Assembly (NCBI GenBank): GCA_023441055.1
Contig: JAEZQY010000048.1
Location: 1 to 64,000 of the forward strand
Source of the DNA: Bacillota bacterium
Lineage (GTDB): Bacteria > Bacillota > Bacilli > Paenibacillales > UBA4045
DNA: 64,000 nucleotides
Reading direction: 5' to 3'
A program made the position numbers and the translations under genes. The stretch's first letter is position 1, and each line of letters begins with the position of its first letter. Under the pieces are notes generated by a model. That model worked only from the letters and a program-made list of their open reading frames with translations, did not search any database and was not told the DNA's origin. Shown piece after piece: positions 16,658-25,481 of the stretch.

Positions 16658-17179
16658 TCATGATCTCATCAGTGATGCTAATATTCGACTTAGGTAAGCT
16701 TCATTCATCTCACCTTCGCGTACCTCCACGATCTTCCCGCTGCGGTCTACGAACACCGTCGTCGGATAGGCCGTAACCCCATATTGCTTGCGCACCGTAT
16801 CACGATCCATCAAGATGGGGAAGGAGAGCGCGTACTGCTTAACGAACGCCTTGACCGTAATGAGTGGATCATTCTCATTGACGCCAAGAACTACGAGTCC
16901 TTGATCTTTATATTGTTCATAATATTGCTCGATCAGCGGCATTTCATTAACACATGGCGGACAATAGGTCCCCCAGAAATTAATCACGACAACGTGGCCG
17001 TCATAATCAGACAGCGACCGCTCGCCGCCTTGCATGAGCGGCAATGTGAAGCCTGGCGCCCGATCACCCGCCTTGGGAATCTCCGTCTTGCTGAATAAGC
17101 TCGTCGCCAATGTGAATACGCCGATGGCGACAATTCCGATCAGTATGATGATTTGCATAGGTTTCCGATAACGTTTCAT
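16658..17179 (-). CDS. resA: Thiol-disulfide oxidoreductase ResA
   Basis: A 173-residue membrane-anchored thioredoxin-fold protein that reduces the CXXCH cysteines of apocytochrome c before heme attachment. An N-terminal helix (about 8-28) precedes a thioredoxin domain with the active site WGTYCPPCVNEMP. The CPPC pair differs from CEPC of B. subtilis ResA. The cis-Pro loop is TAYPTTVFVD. The open frame starts 10 codons earlier, but AGGTG precedes the ATG at 17179 by 6 nt. First gene of resABCDE. Confidence 0.93.
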   Translation of the reverse strand: MKRYRKPMQIIILIGIVAIGVFTLATSLFSKTEIPKAGDRAPGFTLPLMQGGERSLSDYDGHVVVINFWGTYCPPCVNEMPLIEQYYEQYKDQGLVVLGVNENDPLITVKAFVKQYALSFPILMDRDTVRKQYGVTAYPTTVFVDRSGKIVEVREGEMNEAYLSRILASLMRS

Positions 17180-17217
17180 TGTCTGCACCTGCCTTGTGAG
17201 AAGGATCACTTCTTCCC

Positions 17218-17254
17218 ATTATAGCCGATTTGGATATGCTGGAATTTCGAAATT
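17218..17254 (-). promoter_or_regulatory. Candidate res operon promoter with palindromic operator
   Basis: In the rluB-resA gap a consensus -10 TATAAT (17218-17223) lies about 32 nt upstream of resA but has no recognisable -35. In the -35 area is a perfect 12-bp palindrome AATTTCGAAATT (17243-17254), whose last base overlaps the rluB stop. This layout suggests an activator-dependent promoter. In B. subtilis the res promoter is driven by PhoP and ResD; this palindrome is not an obvious match to either. Confidence 0.45.
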
Positions 17255-17991
17255 TATGTGTCTTTTACTCGTTCTCCGCGGATATTCATCAATTCCTTCA
17301 CTTCAGAGGCCGTTAAGGTCCGATACTTCGAGCGAGCCAGACCATGCAGAGTGAGCGAGCCGTACTGAACACGCTTCAAGCGAATTACTGGATAGTTAAC
17401 GGACTCGAACATACGTCTGACCTGTCTGTTCCTGCCTTCATGGATCGTAATCGAGATGATGGATTCCTGTTCGTTCGCGGCAATATCGTGATATTCCACC
17501 ACTGCTGGAGCAGTCATGCCGTCCTCCAGCTTGATGCCACGAGCCAGCTGCTCGAGCACACTTCCATGGGGGACGCCCTTGACCGTCGCATGATAGGTCT
17601 TGGGGACATGAAACTTGGGGTGAGTCAGTCGGTTCGCGAATTCGCCGTCATTCGTGAGCAGCAGGAGTCCTTCCGTTTCGTAATCGAGCCGACCGACCGG
17701 ATAGACCCGCTCCTTAACATCCTTCATAAAATCCATAACTGTCTTCCGTCCACCTGGATCCGTAACGCTTGTAATACAGCCCTTCGGCTTATGGAACATC
17801 AGATAGACCTTCTTCTCAGAACCAATAGGACGCCCATCGACCATGATGGCGTCCGTACCTGGCGTAACCTTGGTGCCGAGCTCGGTAATGGTCTCCCCAT
17901 TCACTTGAACTCTGCCCTCTTGTATAATTTGCTCGCACTTCCTACGCGAACCGATACCGGCCGCGGCGAGCACCTTCTGTAAACGTTCCAT
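17254..17991 (-). CDS. rluB: 23S rRNA pseudouridine synthase RluB
   Basis: A 245-residue enzyme that isomerises a 23S rRNA uridine (U2605 in E. coli). It has an N-terminal S4 RNA-binding domain (about 1-60, RLQKVLAAAGIGSRRKCEQII) and the RsuA-type catalytic domain with the Asp in GRLDYETEGLLLLTNDG. A C-terminal EGRNRQVRRM motif is typical. The position between spmB and resA is the same as in B. subtilis (ypuL). Confidence 0.95.
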   Translation of the reverse strand: MERLQKVLAAAGIGSRRKCEQIIQEGRVQVNGETITELGTKVTPGTDAIMVDGRPIGSEKKVYLMFHKPKGCITSVTDPGGRKTVMDFMKDVKERVYPVGRLDYETEGLLLLTNDGEFANRLTHPKFHVPKTYHATVKGVPHGSVLEQLARGIKLEDGMTAPAVVEYHDIAANEQESIISITIHEGRNRQVRRMFESVNYPVIRLKRVQYGSLTLHGLARSKYRTLTASEVKELMNIRGERVKDT

Positions 17992-18014
17992 TCGCTCATT
18001 TCACCTCACCCATT

Positions 18015-18043
18015 ATGATACTCGTAAGGGGAGGAAATCACAA
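18015..18043 (-). promoter_or_regulatory. Candidate sigma-A promoter for rluB
   Basis: TTGTGA (18038-18043, minus strand) and TATCAT (18015-18020) are separated by 17 bp in the 53-bp spmB-rluB gap. It would let rluB be expressed in vegetative cells, independently of the sporulation operon upstream. Confidence 0.5.
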
Positions 18044-18044
18044 G

Positions 18045-18578
18045 TTACGAGAATACAAGGAGGCAGATGGCTACAGCTGCGACAAACCCGACTAAATCTG
18101 AGAACAAGCCTACTTTCAATGCATATTTGGTCCGGCGAATTCCGACTGCTCCAAAATAGACAACCAATACATAGAAGGTCGTGTCGGTGCTGCCTTGAAT
18201 CGTGGAGGCCATTCTGCCGATCAGGGAATCTGGACCATGCTGCTGCATCAGATCCGCTGAGTAGGCCAGCGAGCCCGATCCAGTAATGGGCCGCAGCAAC
18301 GCAAGCGGCAGAACGTCCGCGGGAACGCCCAATCGATCTAGAGCAGGACTGATGAGGCCTATAATCGCATCCAGCGCGCCCGAAGCCCGGAAGATGCTGA
18401 TCGACACCATCATACCAACCAGATGAGGGATGATTTTGATCGCGGTGTCAAAGCCGTCCTTGGCCCCGTCAATGAATGACTCATAGACCGGTACCTTCTT
18501 ATAAGCAGCGTATAGCGGAATAAGAACAATGACCAGCGGGATAGCCCAGGACGAGATCGCTTGAATCAGGCTGAACAT
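18045..18578 (-). CDS. spmB: Spore maturation protein B
   Basis: A 177-residue polytopic membrane protein with a nucleoside-recognition (Gate) domain. With SpmA it is required for normal spore core dehydration and heat resistance in Bacillus. The core pattern PLVIVLIPLYAAYKKVPVYESFIDGAKDGF and the Gly/Ser-rich RPITGSGSLAYSADLM match the family. GGAGG precedes the ATG at 18578, which lies 1 nt past the spmA stop. The longer open frame is rejected because it would overlap spmA. Confidence 0.95.
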   Translation of the reverse strand: MFSLIQAISSWAIPLVIVLIPLYAAYKKVPVYESFIDGAKDGFDTAIKIIPHLVGMMVSISIFRASGALDAIIGLISPALDRLGVPADVLPLALLRPITGSGSLAYSADLMQQHGPDSLIGRMASTIQGSTDTTFYVLVVYFGAVGIRRTKYALKVGLFSDLVGFVAAVAICLLVFS

Positions 18579-18579
18579 G

Positions 18580-19176
18580 CTACCCTCCTCCAGTTCTTCT
18601 TCGCTCTTGTCGACGATACCATCGATCTGCCGCAATCGCCGCAGCTGTTGCTATGGCAGTAGCGATCAGCGTTGTCCCAATAATCTCAGCCGGATTAGCG
18701 GAACCGTAATTCAATCGAACCGCCAGAATCGTAGTTGGGATGATCGTTATACTGGACGTATTGATAGCCAGCAGTGTACACATTGCCGGAGTCGCGGTGT
18801 TCGGGTCCGGATTCAGCTTCTGCAGCTCTTGCATCGCCTTGATGCCCATAGGCGTCGCAGCATTGCCCAGGCCCAGAATGTTCGCGCTCATATTCGTCAG
18901 AATATATCCCATCGCCGGATGACCGCTAGGGATGTCGGGGAATAGCAAGCGAATGAATGGTCGAATCAGCGCAGCCAGCTTATCCAGCAGACCCGCTTGC
19001 TCCGCAATGCGCATCAACCCAAGCCAGAACACGATGACACTGATCAGCCCCATGCTGACCGATACGCCCGACTTCGCGCCGTCGAACAGCGCTGCCGTCG
19101 CCGCATCGATATTCCCATTCACACCTGCATAGATTACCCCGGATACGATGAAGAAAAGCCAGATCCAATTGACCAA
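18580..19176 (-). CDS. spmA: Spore maturation protein A
   Basis: A 198-residue membrane protein, partner of SpmB, with the Gate-domain pattern NILGLGNAATPMGIKAM in its middle. I place the start at TTG 19176 (residues VNWIWLFF follow), because GGAGG lies 8 nt upstream and this matches the family N-terminus. The open frame extends 37 further codons. It is the middle gene of dacB-spmA-spmB, with 62 bp after dacB. Confidence 0.94.
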   Translation of the reverse strand: MVNWIWLFFIVSGVIYAGVNGNIDAATAALFDGAKSGVSVSMGLISVIVFWLGLMRIAEQAGLLDKLAALIRPFIRLLFPDIPSGHPAMGYILTNMSANILGLGNAATPMGIKAMQELQKLNPDPNTATPAMCTLLAINTSSITIIPTTILAVRLNYGSANPAEIIGTTLIATAIATAAAIAADRWYRRQERRRTGGG

Positions 19177-19238
19177 GTTTGATTCCTCCTCCAGGAAGCC
19201 GTTCATAAGCGAACTCCGACTGCACTTGATCGTATCGC

Positions 19239-20351
19239 TTATACAGTGAAGAGCGCGCCGGCTAGCTGCTTCATTACTACAAGCCACTCCACATATAAGT
19301 GACTCGTTACTGGATGCCGCTTCTCATAGAGCGGCATTCTGGCTACCGACTCGTCGCCTAGCTTAATTACCCCATAGCCCCTGATGCCTAGTCGCGCCTG
19401 TACACTGTCTGCCGATTCCTCCACAATCTCATAAGTGACTCGCTTATACTCCTCATCCGACAGTGGGTACATGATAGATGCTGGACTAACCAGGTCGGTT
19501 CCCGGATAGCTAGATCTGGCCTCATAGATCGCGCGCAGTGGAAACTGCTTGAATCCATATTCCAGCATTCGCGCATGATCCGCCCAGTCATTGCCGTCAT
19601 TCAAAGTCACTGCCGCCAGCTGCTGACCGCTGCGAGTAGCAGAGGACACCAGTGTACGCCTGGCTGTCTTCGTATAGCCGGTTTTTACCCCATCTGCGCC
19701 ATCGAACAGATGGAGCATCTTGTTCTTGTTGCGCCATAGATGATCCCACTTCTCATAGCTGTTAGGCACCTTAATAGACGGGGTTTTCACAATATCGCGG
19801 AATACCGGATTATGTAGACAGTAAGCGGTGAGCCTAGCCAGGTCGTTCGCGCTGGAGAGATGGCCATCTGCGTCCAGTCCATGTGGATTTTCGAAGTGCG
19901 TATTCGTCAGCCCCAGCAGCTCAGCCTTTTCATTCATCATCATGACGAAGCCTTCCACAGTTCCGCCTACATGCTCAGCAATCGCGGTAGCCGCATCATT
20001 GCCTGATCGAAGCATAAGGCCGTACAGCAGATGCTGCAGACTCATCTCTTCTCCCAAGCGCAGGTAGATCGAGGAGCCTTCTACACCGTATGCATGGACA
20101 CCGACCTTCACTTTATCTGATAATTGACCATACTCTATCGCGACGATTGCGGTCATAATCTTAGTCAAGCTTGCGATTCTTAGCGGCGTATCGCCATTAT
20201 GGCTGTATAATAGTCGACCAGAAGTTACATCGATAAGCGCAGCGGCCTGCGCATGAGTGGATACGTCGGGCGCTGCTGTTGCAGGATGCGGCCACAACGC
20301 CGCCGCGCCAATCAAGATTGACATTACTATTGCTAACCCTCTCATCCTCAT
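19239..20351 (-). CDS. dacB: D-alanyl-D-alanine carboxypeptidase DacB (spore cortex)
   Basis: A 370-residue exported low-molecular-weight penicillin-binding protein that trims D-Ala from peptidoglycan stem peptides. In B. subtilis DacB (PBP5*) tunes cortex cross-linking and is made in the mother cell. It has a signal peptide (about 1-27, ending ATA), active-site SLTK (Ser in ASLTKIM), SGN (LRSGNDAA) and KTG (VKTGYTKTA), and a C-terminal domain. GGAGG precedes the ATG by 6 nt. Linkage to spmA/spmB decides DacB over other PBP5-type enzymes. Confidence 0.95.
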   Translation of the reverse strand: MRMRGLAIVMSILIGAAALWPHPATAAPDVSTHAQAAALIDVTSGRLLYSHNGDTPLRIASLTKIMTAIVAIEYGQLSDKVKVGVHAYGVEGSSIYLRLGEEMSLQHLLYGLMLRSGNDAATAIAEHVGGTVEGFVMMMNEKAELLGLTNTHFENPHGLDADGHLSSANDLARLTAYCLHNPVFRDIVKTPSIKVPNSYEKWDHLWRNKNKMLHLFDGADGVKTGYTKTARRTLVSSATRSGQQLAAVTLNDGNDWADHARMLEYGFKQFPLRAIYEARSSYPGTDLVSPASIMYPLSDEEYKRVTYEIVEESADSVQARLGIRGYGVIKLGDESVARMPLYEKRHPVTSHLYVEWLVVMKQLAGALFTV

Positions 20352-20413
20352 GCATAACCTCCTAGTTATATTCGTGCTACCGCTGCCTACCTGTCCGATG
20401 GCGGCTTTACTTT

Positions 20414-20442
20414 ATGTATATGCGTGTCCACTGCGGATATGA
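20414..20442 (-). promoter_or_regulatory. Candidate sigma-E promoter of dacB-spmA-spmB
   Basis: On the minus strand TCATATC (20436-20442) and CATATACAT (20414-20422) are 13 bp apart, close to the sigma-E pattern (KMATATT, about 14 bp, CATACANT). dacB is a sigma-E gene in B. subtilis. The -10 match is imperfect. Confidence 0.45.
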
Positions 20443-20513
20443 ATGCGGGAATATGGTACGATAACCCTATAGCAATTGGATAGGATAAGGTGAGATAAGG
20501 GGGAAGGAATCGG

Positions 20514-21428
20514 ATGAATTTCCGTTGCTCGGATGAGCATGTGTTGAAGCTCAACAGCTGGCTGCCGACTGCAGCTAGCGCGCAGGGTGTCGTATTGATC
20601 GTACATGGTGTTGGCGAATACAGCGAGCGCTACGCGCCAATGGCGACAGCGCTATCCAGTCGCGGATTCGCCGTCTATGCGCCGGACCTGCGTGGTCACG
20701 GGGACACAGCCGCTGCCAATGACGCGCCATTCGCGCATCTGGCTGATGAGCATGGATGGGAGCGGATAATCAAGGATATTCATGAATTGGTCCTGCATCT
20801 TAGGAGAAGTCATCCGGAGGCCCCCATTTATCTGTTCGGTCACAGCATGGGCTCCCTGCTGTCTCGTCGATTTATTCAGCTCCACGGATCACTCATTCGG
20901 GCTGTCGTTCATTCAGCGGCGAGTGCGCCAATGGGTGCTTTAGCCAGACTCGGACTGCTGCTGGCGAAGCTGGAGATCAGACTTATTGGGCGCAGATCCA
21001 TGAGTAAACGGATGGGCTTCCTGCTCTTCGGCGGCTTCAATCGGGCATTCCGACCGAACCGAACGCCGCATGACTGGATTTCAAGCGTGGAGAGCGAGGT
21101 TGATCGGTATATGGCCGACACACGGATCCTGAAGCTATTCTCCGCGGCCTTGTATCGCGATATGATTGACGGCGCGATCCGATTGAATCAGGCTGCGAAT
21201 ATGCGCGGTACACCTCGCGATCTGCCGATGCTGTTCATATCGGGCAAATGCGACCCACTCGGCGACTTCGGCGCAGGGGTACAGCGGACAGCTCAGATGT
21301 ACGAACGAATCGGCTGTCATCAGATCACGGTCAACCTATACGAAGACGCCCGTCACGAGCTGCTCCAGGAAGCGTGCAGGGAGCAGGTCATAACGGACGT
21401 CTATAAGTGGTTAATGAATCATCATTAA
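20514..21428 (+). CDS. Alpha/beta hydrolase (monoacylglycerol lipase-like)
   Basis: A 304-residue serine hydrolase of the S33/Hydrolase_4 group. It shows the oxyanion loop VLIVHGVGEYSERY, the nucleophile elbow GHSMGS, an acid in GKCDPLGDFG and the catalytic His in DARHELL. The cap region (about 150-215) contains many hydrophobic and Arg residues, typical for lipid or ester substrates. Monoacylglycerol or lysophospholipid lipase activity is possible but not proven. GGGGGAAGG precedes the ATG. Its stop codon overlaps the convergent oppF stop, with no terminator between them. Confidence 0.85.
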   Translation: MNFRCSDEHVLKLNSWLPTAASAQGVVLIVHGVGEYSERYAPMATALSSRGFAVYAPDLRGHGDTAAANDAPFAHLADEHGWERIIKDIHELVLHLRRSHPEAPIYLFGHSMGSLLSRRFIQLHGSLIRAVVHSAASAPMGALARLGLLLAKLEIRLIGRRSMSKRMGFLLFGGFNRAFRPNRTPHDWISSVESEVDRYMADTRILKLFSAALYRDMIDGAIRLNQAANMRGTPRDLPMLFISGKCDPLGDFGAGVQRTAQMYERIGCHQITVNLYEDARHELLQEACREQVITDVYKWLMNHH

Positions 21429-22396
21429 GCATAATGGCAAGATACGAAGTGCCCCGGCTTACGCTCCTCCAGCGCTGGCGCCAGCTGTGCGCACTTCTCT
21501 GTGGCAAGTGGACAGCGCGTGCGGAAGAAGCAGCCGCTCGGCGGGTTTATCGGACTCGGCAGCTCGCCTGCGAGCACGATGCGCTCACGCGTCGCCTCCA
21601 CCTCTGGATCCGGAATCGGAATCGCCGACATCAGCGCCTTCGTATAAGGATGCAGCGGCTCTGTGAATAACGCTTCACTGGAAGCCAGCTCCGCGATCTT
21701 GCCCAGATACATCACTGCTACACGATCGCTGATATGCTTGACCATCGCCAGATCATGCGCGATGAACAGATAGGTCAACCCCAGCTTCTTCTGTAATTCC
21801 TTAAGCAAATTCACAACCTGAGCCTGAATCGACACGTCCAGCGCTGAGATCGGTTCGTCACACACAATGAACTTGGGATCGACCGCTAGTGCTCGCGCAA
21901 TCCCGATCCGCTGCCGCTGACCACCGGAGAATTCATGCGGATAACGGGCAGCATGGTCCGCGTTCAATCCGACTAGCTCCAGCAGCTCATGCACCCGCTT
22001 CCTGCGCTGGGCACGTGAGCTTACAAGCTTATGAATATCCAGCGGCTCGCCAATGATATCCTCAACGGTCATTCGAGGATTAAGCGAAGCGTACGGATCC
22101 TGGAAGATCATCTGCATGTTGCGTCTGGCAGCCATTAATTCAGACCCCGACAATGTATATAGATTCTTCCCGTTCAGATTCACCTCACCGGAAGTCGGCT
22201 CGTACAGTCTGAGCATGGTACGTCCGACTGTAGACTTGCCGCACCCGGATTCCCCCACCAGTCCCAGCGTCTCGCCCTCTTGAATGGAGAAGGAGACATC
22301 ATTGACAGCCTTCAGCCCGCTGCCACGTCCAAGATCGAATGTCTTCACAAGCTTCTTTACTTCTATTAATGGCACTTGCTGTGTCGATTCGACCAT
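21425..22396 (-). CDS. oppF: Oligopeptide ABC transporter ATP-binding protein OppF
   Basis: A 323-residue ABC ATPase with Walker A (GESGCGKST), Q-loop (FQDPYASLNP), signature SGGQRQRIGIARAL, Walker B (FIVCDEPISALD), switch His (IAHDLAMVKH) and the C-terminal OppD/F-type region with Cys-rich GCFFRTRCPLATEKC that binds an iron-sulfur cluster or zinc in some homologues. It works with OppD to drive peptide uptake. The start ATG overlaps the oppD stop (TGATG). Last gene of the operon; its stop overlaps a convergent hydrolase gene. Confidence 0.95.
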   Translation of the reverse strand: MVESTQQVPLIEVKKLVKTFDLGRGSGLKAVNDVSFSIQEGETLGLVGESGCGKSTVGRTMLRLYEPTSGEVNLNGKNLYTLSGSELMAARRNMQMIFQDPYASLNPRMTVEDIIGEPLDIHKLVSSRAQRRKRVHELLELVGLNADHAARYPHEFSGGQRQRIGIARALAVDPKFIVCDEPISALDVSIQAQVVNLLKELQKKLGLTYLFIAHDLAMVKHISDRVAVMYLGKIAELASSEALFTEPLHPYTKALMSAIPIPDPEVEATRERIVLAGELPSPINPPSGCFFRTRCPLATEKCAQLAPALEERKPGHFVSCHYA

Positions 22397-23412
22397 CAGG
22401 CTCCACTCCCCTCTCCACCGTCGCTCGCTGCCGCGGCCATCTCATGCAGCAGCCAGCACTTCGAGCGATGCGTATCGGATACATCCGTGAAGTCTGGGTC
22501 CTGCTTGTCACAGATGCGCATTGCCTCGGAGCAGCGGCTGTAGAAGCCGCATCCAACAGGCGGATTGATCAGATCGGGCGGTGTACCATGAATCGGAATC
22601 AGCGATTCATCCTTCCGTTGATCAAGCCGCGGAACCGAACGCAGAAGCCCTCTCGTATACGGGTGCTTCGGATTCTTGAATACTTCCCACTTCGTACCCG
22701 TCTCGATCACCTTCCCGGCATACATGACGACAATGCGGTCACATACATCCGCTACAATGCCTAAATCATGTGTGATCAAGATGATTGACATATCCAGCTT
22801 CTGTTGGAGATCCTTCATCAATCTTAGAATTTGCGCTTGAATCGTCACATCTAGCGCAGTTGTCGGTTCATCTGCTATGACTAGCGATGGGTTGCAGGCC
22901 AGCGCGATCGCGATCATCACACGTTGACGCATCCCGCCCGAGAACTCATGCGGATACTGCTTGAGTCGCGACGGCGCATTCGGAATACCGACCAGCTCCA
23001 GAAGCTCGATCGCCCGGGCTTCTGCTTCTCCCTTATCCAGTCCGAGGTGGCGAGTCAGCACTTCAGTGATTTGCTTACCTACGGTCATTGTCGGGTTGAG
23101 TGAGGTCATCGGATCCTGGAAGATCATCCCGATCTCCTTGCCTCGCACCTGCCGCATTTCTTTATCTGTTAAATCGAGTAGCTCTGTACCCTTGAATCGA
23201 ATCGAAGATCCGGGCTTAATCTCTCCCGGCGGAGTGGGGATCAGACGCATGATCGTCTGAGCGGTCACACTCTTCCCGCAGCCGGATTCACCTACGATCG
23301 CGACCGCTTCTCCCTTGCCTACCGTAAAGTTCACGCCGCGCACTGCCTGAACATCGCCATCGCGTACCCGGAATGACACCCGCAGATCTTCAACCTCTAG
23401 AATTGTCTCCAT
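22396..23412 (-). CDS. oppD: Oligopeptide ABC transporter ATP-binding protein OppD
   Basis: A 338-residue ABC ATPase pairing with OppF. It has Walker A (GESGCGKSVT), FQDPMTSLNP, signature SGGMRQRVMIAIAL, Walker B (LVIADEPTTALD), switch region ITHDLGIVAD, and a C-terminal Cys-containing tail (GCGFYSRCSEAMRIC). I use the ATG at 23412, with GGAGG 9 nt upstream; an in-frame GTG two codons earlier is too close to the ribosome binding site. It lies 13 bp after oppC. Confidence 0.95.
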   Translation of the reverse strand: METILEVEDLRVSFRVRDGDVQAVRGVNFTVGKGEAVAIVGESGCGKSVTAQTIMRLIPTPPGEIKPGSSIRFKGTELLDLTDKEMRQVRGKEIGMIFQDPMTSLNPTMTVGKQITEVLTRHLGLDKGEAEARAIELLELVGIPNAPSRLKQYPHEFSGGMRQRVMIAIALACNPSLVIADEPTTALDVTIQAQILRLMKDLQQKLDMSIILITHDLGIVADVCDRIVVMYAGKVIETGTKWEVFKNPKHPYTRGLLRSVPRLDQRKDESLIPIHGTPPDLINPPVGCGFYSRCSEAMRICDKQDPDFTDVSDTHRSKCWLLHEMAAAASDGGEGSGA

Positions 23413-23425
23413 GCACACACACCTC

Positions 23426-24373
23426 CTATCGTTTCATCTTCGGATCGAGCGCGTCGCGCAGTCCGTCACCGAATACATTGAACGCCAGCATAGTTAAGCT
23501 AATTAGAACAGCAGGGAACAGCATTCTCCACGGGAATATCCGCCATGAGCTCAGCGCATCATTAATCATCGATCCCCAGGATGCCGCCGGCGATTGTACA
23601 CCCAGTCCCAGGAAGCTGAGGAATGCCTCAGCGAATATAGCGGACGGCACGGATAACGTAAGGGTAACAATGATCGGGCCCATCGCATTAGGGATTAAGT
23701 GCTTGAATAGGATACGGAAAGCGCCAGCGCCCAGCGACTTGGATGCCAGAACATACTCTTGATTCTTCAACTGCATAATCTGCCCGCGCACCATCCAGGC
23801 CATGTTCACCCACCCAGTCAGACCAAGCGCCAGCACAATCGTGAACATACTTGGCTCGAACACAACAATTAAGATAATCACAATCAATAAGTACGGAATG
23901 GAATATAGTATCTCTGCGAACTTATTCATGACATTATCGATACGTCCACCGAAGTAGCCCATAATCCCACCGTACACAACACCCACGAACACATCGATCA
24001 GAGCTGCGTAGATCCCAACCTGCAAGGAGATCGAGGCACCCTTCCAGGTACGCGTGAACATATCTCGTCCGAAATCATCGGTACCGAACCAGTGCTCGGA
24101 GGATGGCGGCTTATTCGTATTCATGAGATCATTCGTATAATAATCATAGCCCGATATATAAGGCCCGATAATCGCCATAATGCCTAGTATCAGCAAGAAG
24201 CAGAGACCAGCCATGGCCACCTTATTCTTCCGAAGCCGCTGCCAGGCGTCCTGCCAGGCCGATAAACTCTTACGGCTGATCACTTCCATCTCGCGCTTCT
24301 CTGTGACCGGAGCGAAGTCCTCTATCGACAACGTCATCAGCGGCTTGGCATCAGGCTTCAGTTGCTCAGACAT
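23426..24373 (-). CDS. oppC: Oligopeptide ABC transporter permease OppC
   Basis: A 315-residue permease with an N-terminal cytoplasmic stretch, a first helix near 52-72, the OppC_N signature (HWFGTDDFGRDMFTR) and the BPD_transp_1 domain with the EAA-type loop EYVLASKSLGAGAFRILFKHLIPN that contacts the ATPases. It forms the channel with OppB. It directly abuts oppB, whose stop ends one base before its ATG. Confidence 0.95.
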   Translation of the reverse strand: MSEQLKPDAKPLMTLSIEDFAPVTEKREMEVISRKSLSAWQDAWQRLRKNKVAMAGLCFLLILGIMAIIGPYISGYDYYTNDLMNTNKPPSSEHWFGTDDFGRDMFTRTWKGASISLQVGIYAALIDVFVGVVYGGIMGYFGGRIDNVMNKFAEILYSIPYLLIVIILIVVFEPSMFTIVLALGLTGWVNMAWMVRGQIMQLKNQEYVLASKSLGAGAFRILFKHLIPNAMGPIIVTLTLSVPSAIFAEAFLSFLGLGVQSPAASWGSMINDALSSWRIFPWRMLFPAVLISLTMLAFNVFGDGLRDALDPKMKR

Positions 24374-25309
24374 TTACGCCCCCTCCTTTCCACTCGAGAG
24401 CTTAATGCGCGGATCGATCAGCACATAGGCCACGTCTGTCAATAATCTGGCAACCATCAAGAGTATACCGTAAAATAGAGCAATGCCCATGATCAAGGTA
24501 TAGTCCCGATTGGTAACACTCTGCACGAAGTACTTGCCGAGTCCAGGCACACCGAAGATCTGCTCGATAACGACAGAGCCCGTAATAATATTAGCCGTCA
24601 ATGGTCCCAGGTAAGTGACAACAGGAAGAATCGAATTGCGAAGCGCATGCTTCACGAGAATCACTGCGCCCGGCAGCCCCTTCGCCTTCGCTGTGCGAAT
24701 GTAATCCGCATGCAGCGCCTCCAGCATCGTCGACCGGGTCAATCGCGCGATGAACGCGATGGGCATCGCCGATAAAGCTAGCACGGGTAAGACATAATCC
24801 AGCGGATCATTCAAGCCGGCGACATCGAAGATGCGCAGCTTCACAGCGAACACATACTGCAGGAGCGTTGCGAGCACGAAGCTAGGAACTGATATTCCGA
24901 TAACCGCCACCAGCATAGTCAGATGGTCCAACAGCTTGCGATGCTTAAGCGCCGCTATTAAGCCCAAGCCTACCCCTACAGCAGCGGAGAAGAGCACCGC
25001 CAATCCACCGAGTCTTGCCGAGTAGCCGACTGAATCTTTAATGATGCGTTCAACGGTCCAGTATTGTCTCTTCATCGAGACGCCCAGGTCGAAGTGAAGC
25101 AGATTATTCATATACATGACGTATTGCTTCATAATCGGTTGGTCAAACCCGTACCTGGCCTCTATATTCGCCTTTATTGCTGGCGGTATCGCTTTTTCGC
25201 TCTGAAAAGGATCGCCGGGGATCGCTTTCATCAAGAAAAAGGTAGCCGATGCAAGAATGAATAAAGAAATGAGTGTATAACCAATTTTCACTAAGATGGC
25301 GCGCACCAC
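24374..25309 (-). CDS. oppB: Oligopeptide ABC transporter permease OppB
   Basis: A 311-residue permease, six predicted helices, with N-terminal signature (LFILASATFFLMKAIPGDPF) and EAA loop (ADYIRTAKAKGLPGAVILVKHALRN). The start is GTG at 25309, with GGAGG 9 nt upstream; a second GTG follows immediately. It is separated from oppA by 172 bp that contain a hairpin. Confidence 0.95.
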   Translation of the reverse strand: MVRAILVKIGYTLISLFILASATFFLMKAIPGDPFQSEKAIPPAIKANIEARYGFDQPIMKQYVMYMNNLLHFDLGVSMKRQYWTVERIIKDSVGYSARLGGLAVLFSAAVGVGLGLIAALKHRKLLDHLTMLVAVIGISVPSFVLATLLQYVFAVKLRIFDVAGLNDPLDYVLPVLALSAMPIAFIARLTRSTMLEALHADYIRTAKAKGLPGAVILVKHALRNSILPVVTYLGPLTANIITGSVVIEQIFGVPGLGKYFVQSVTNRDYTLIMGIALFYGILLMVARLLTDVAYVLIDPRIKLSSGKEGA

Positions 25310-25416
25310 GGCTAATCCCCTCCTACTAACCTCTACACCTCATCTTACTCAATCTATTTCGCTGAGGTCTATTATGAATTATTACCATTTCTCACAATCG
25401 TTGATCCGAATAGGAA

Positions 25417-25454
25417 AGAGGCATATTCCTGATGGGTTCGGTGTATACGCCTCT
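25417..25454 (-). terminator. Hairpin between oppA and oppB (partial terminator or processing site)
   Basis: A 10-bp stem with one G-U pair (25417-25426 with 25445-25454, AGAGGC/GCCTCT core) is followed on the minus strand by TTTCCTATT. The poor T-run suggests partial termination or 3'-end protection, which would give more binding protein than permease. Confidence 0.5.
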
Positions 25455-25481
25455 ATACTTCGTCGAGCAATGATCTCAAAT

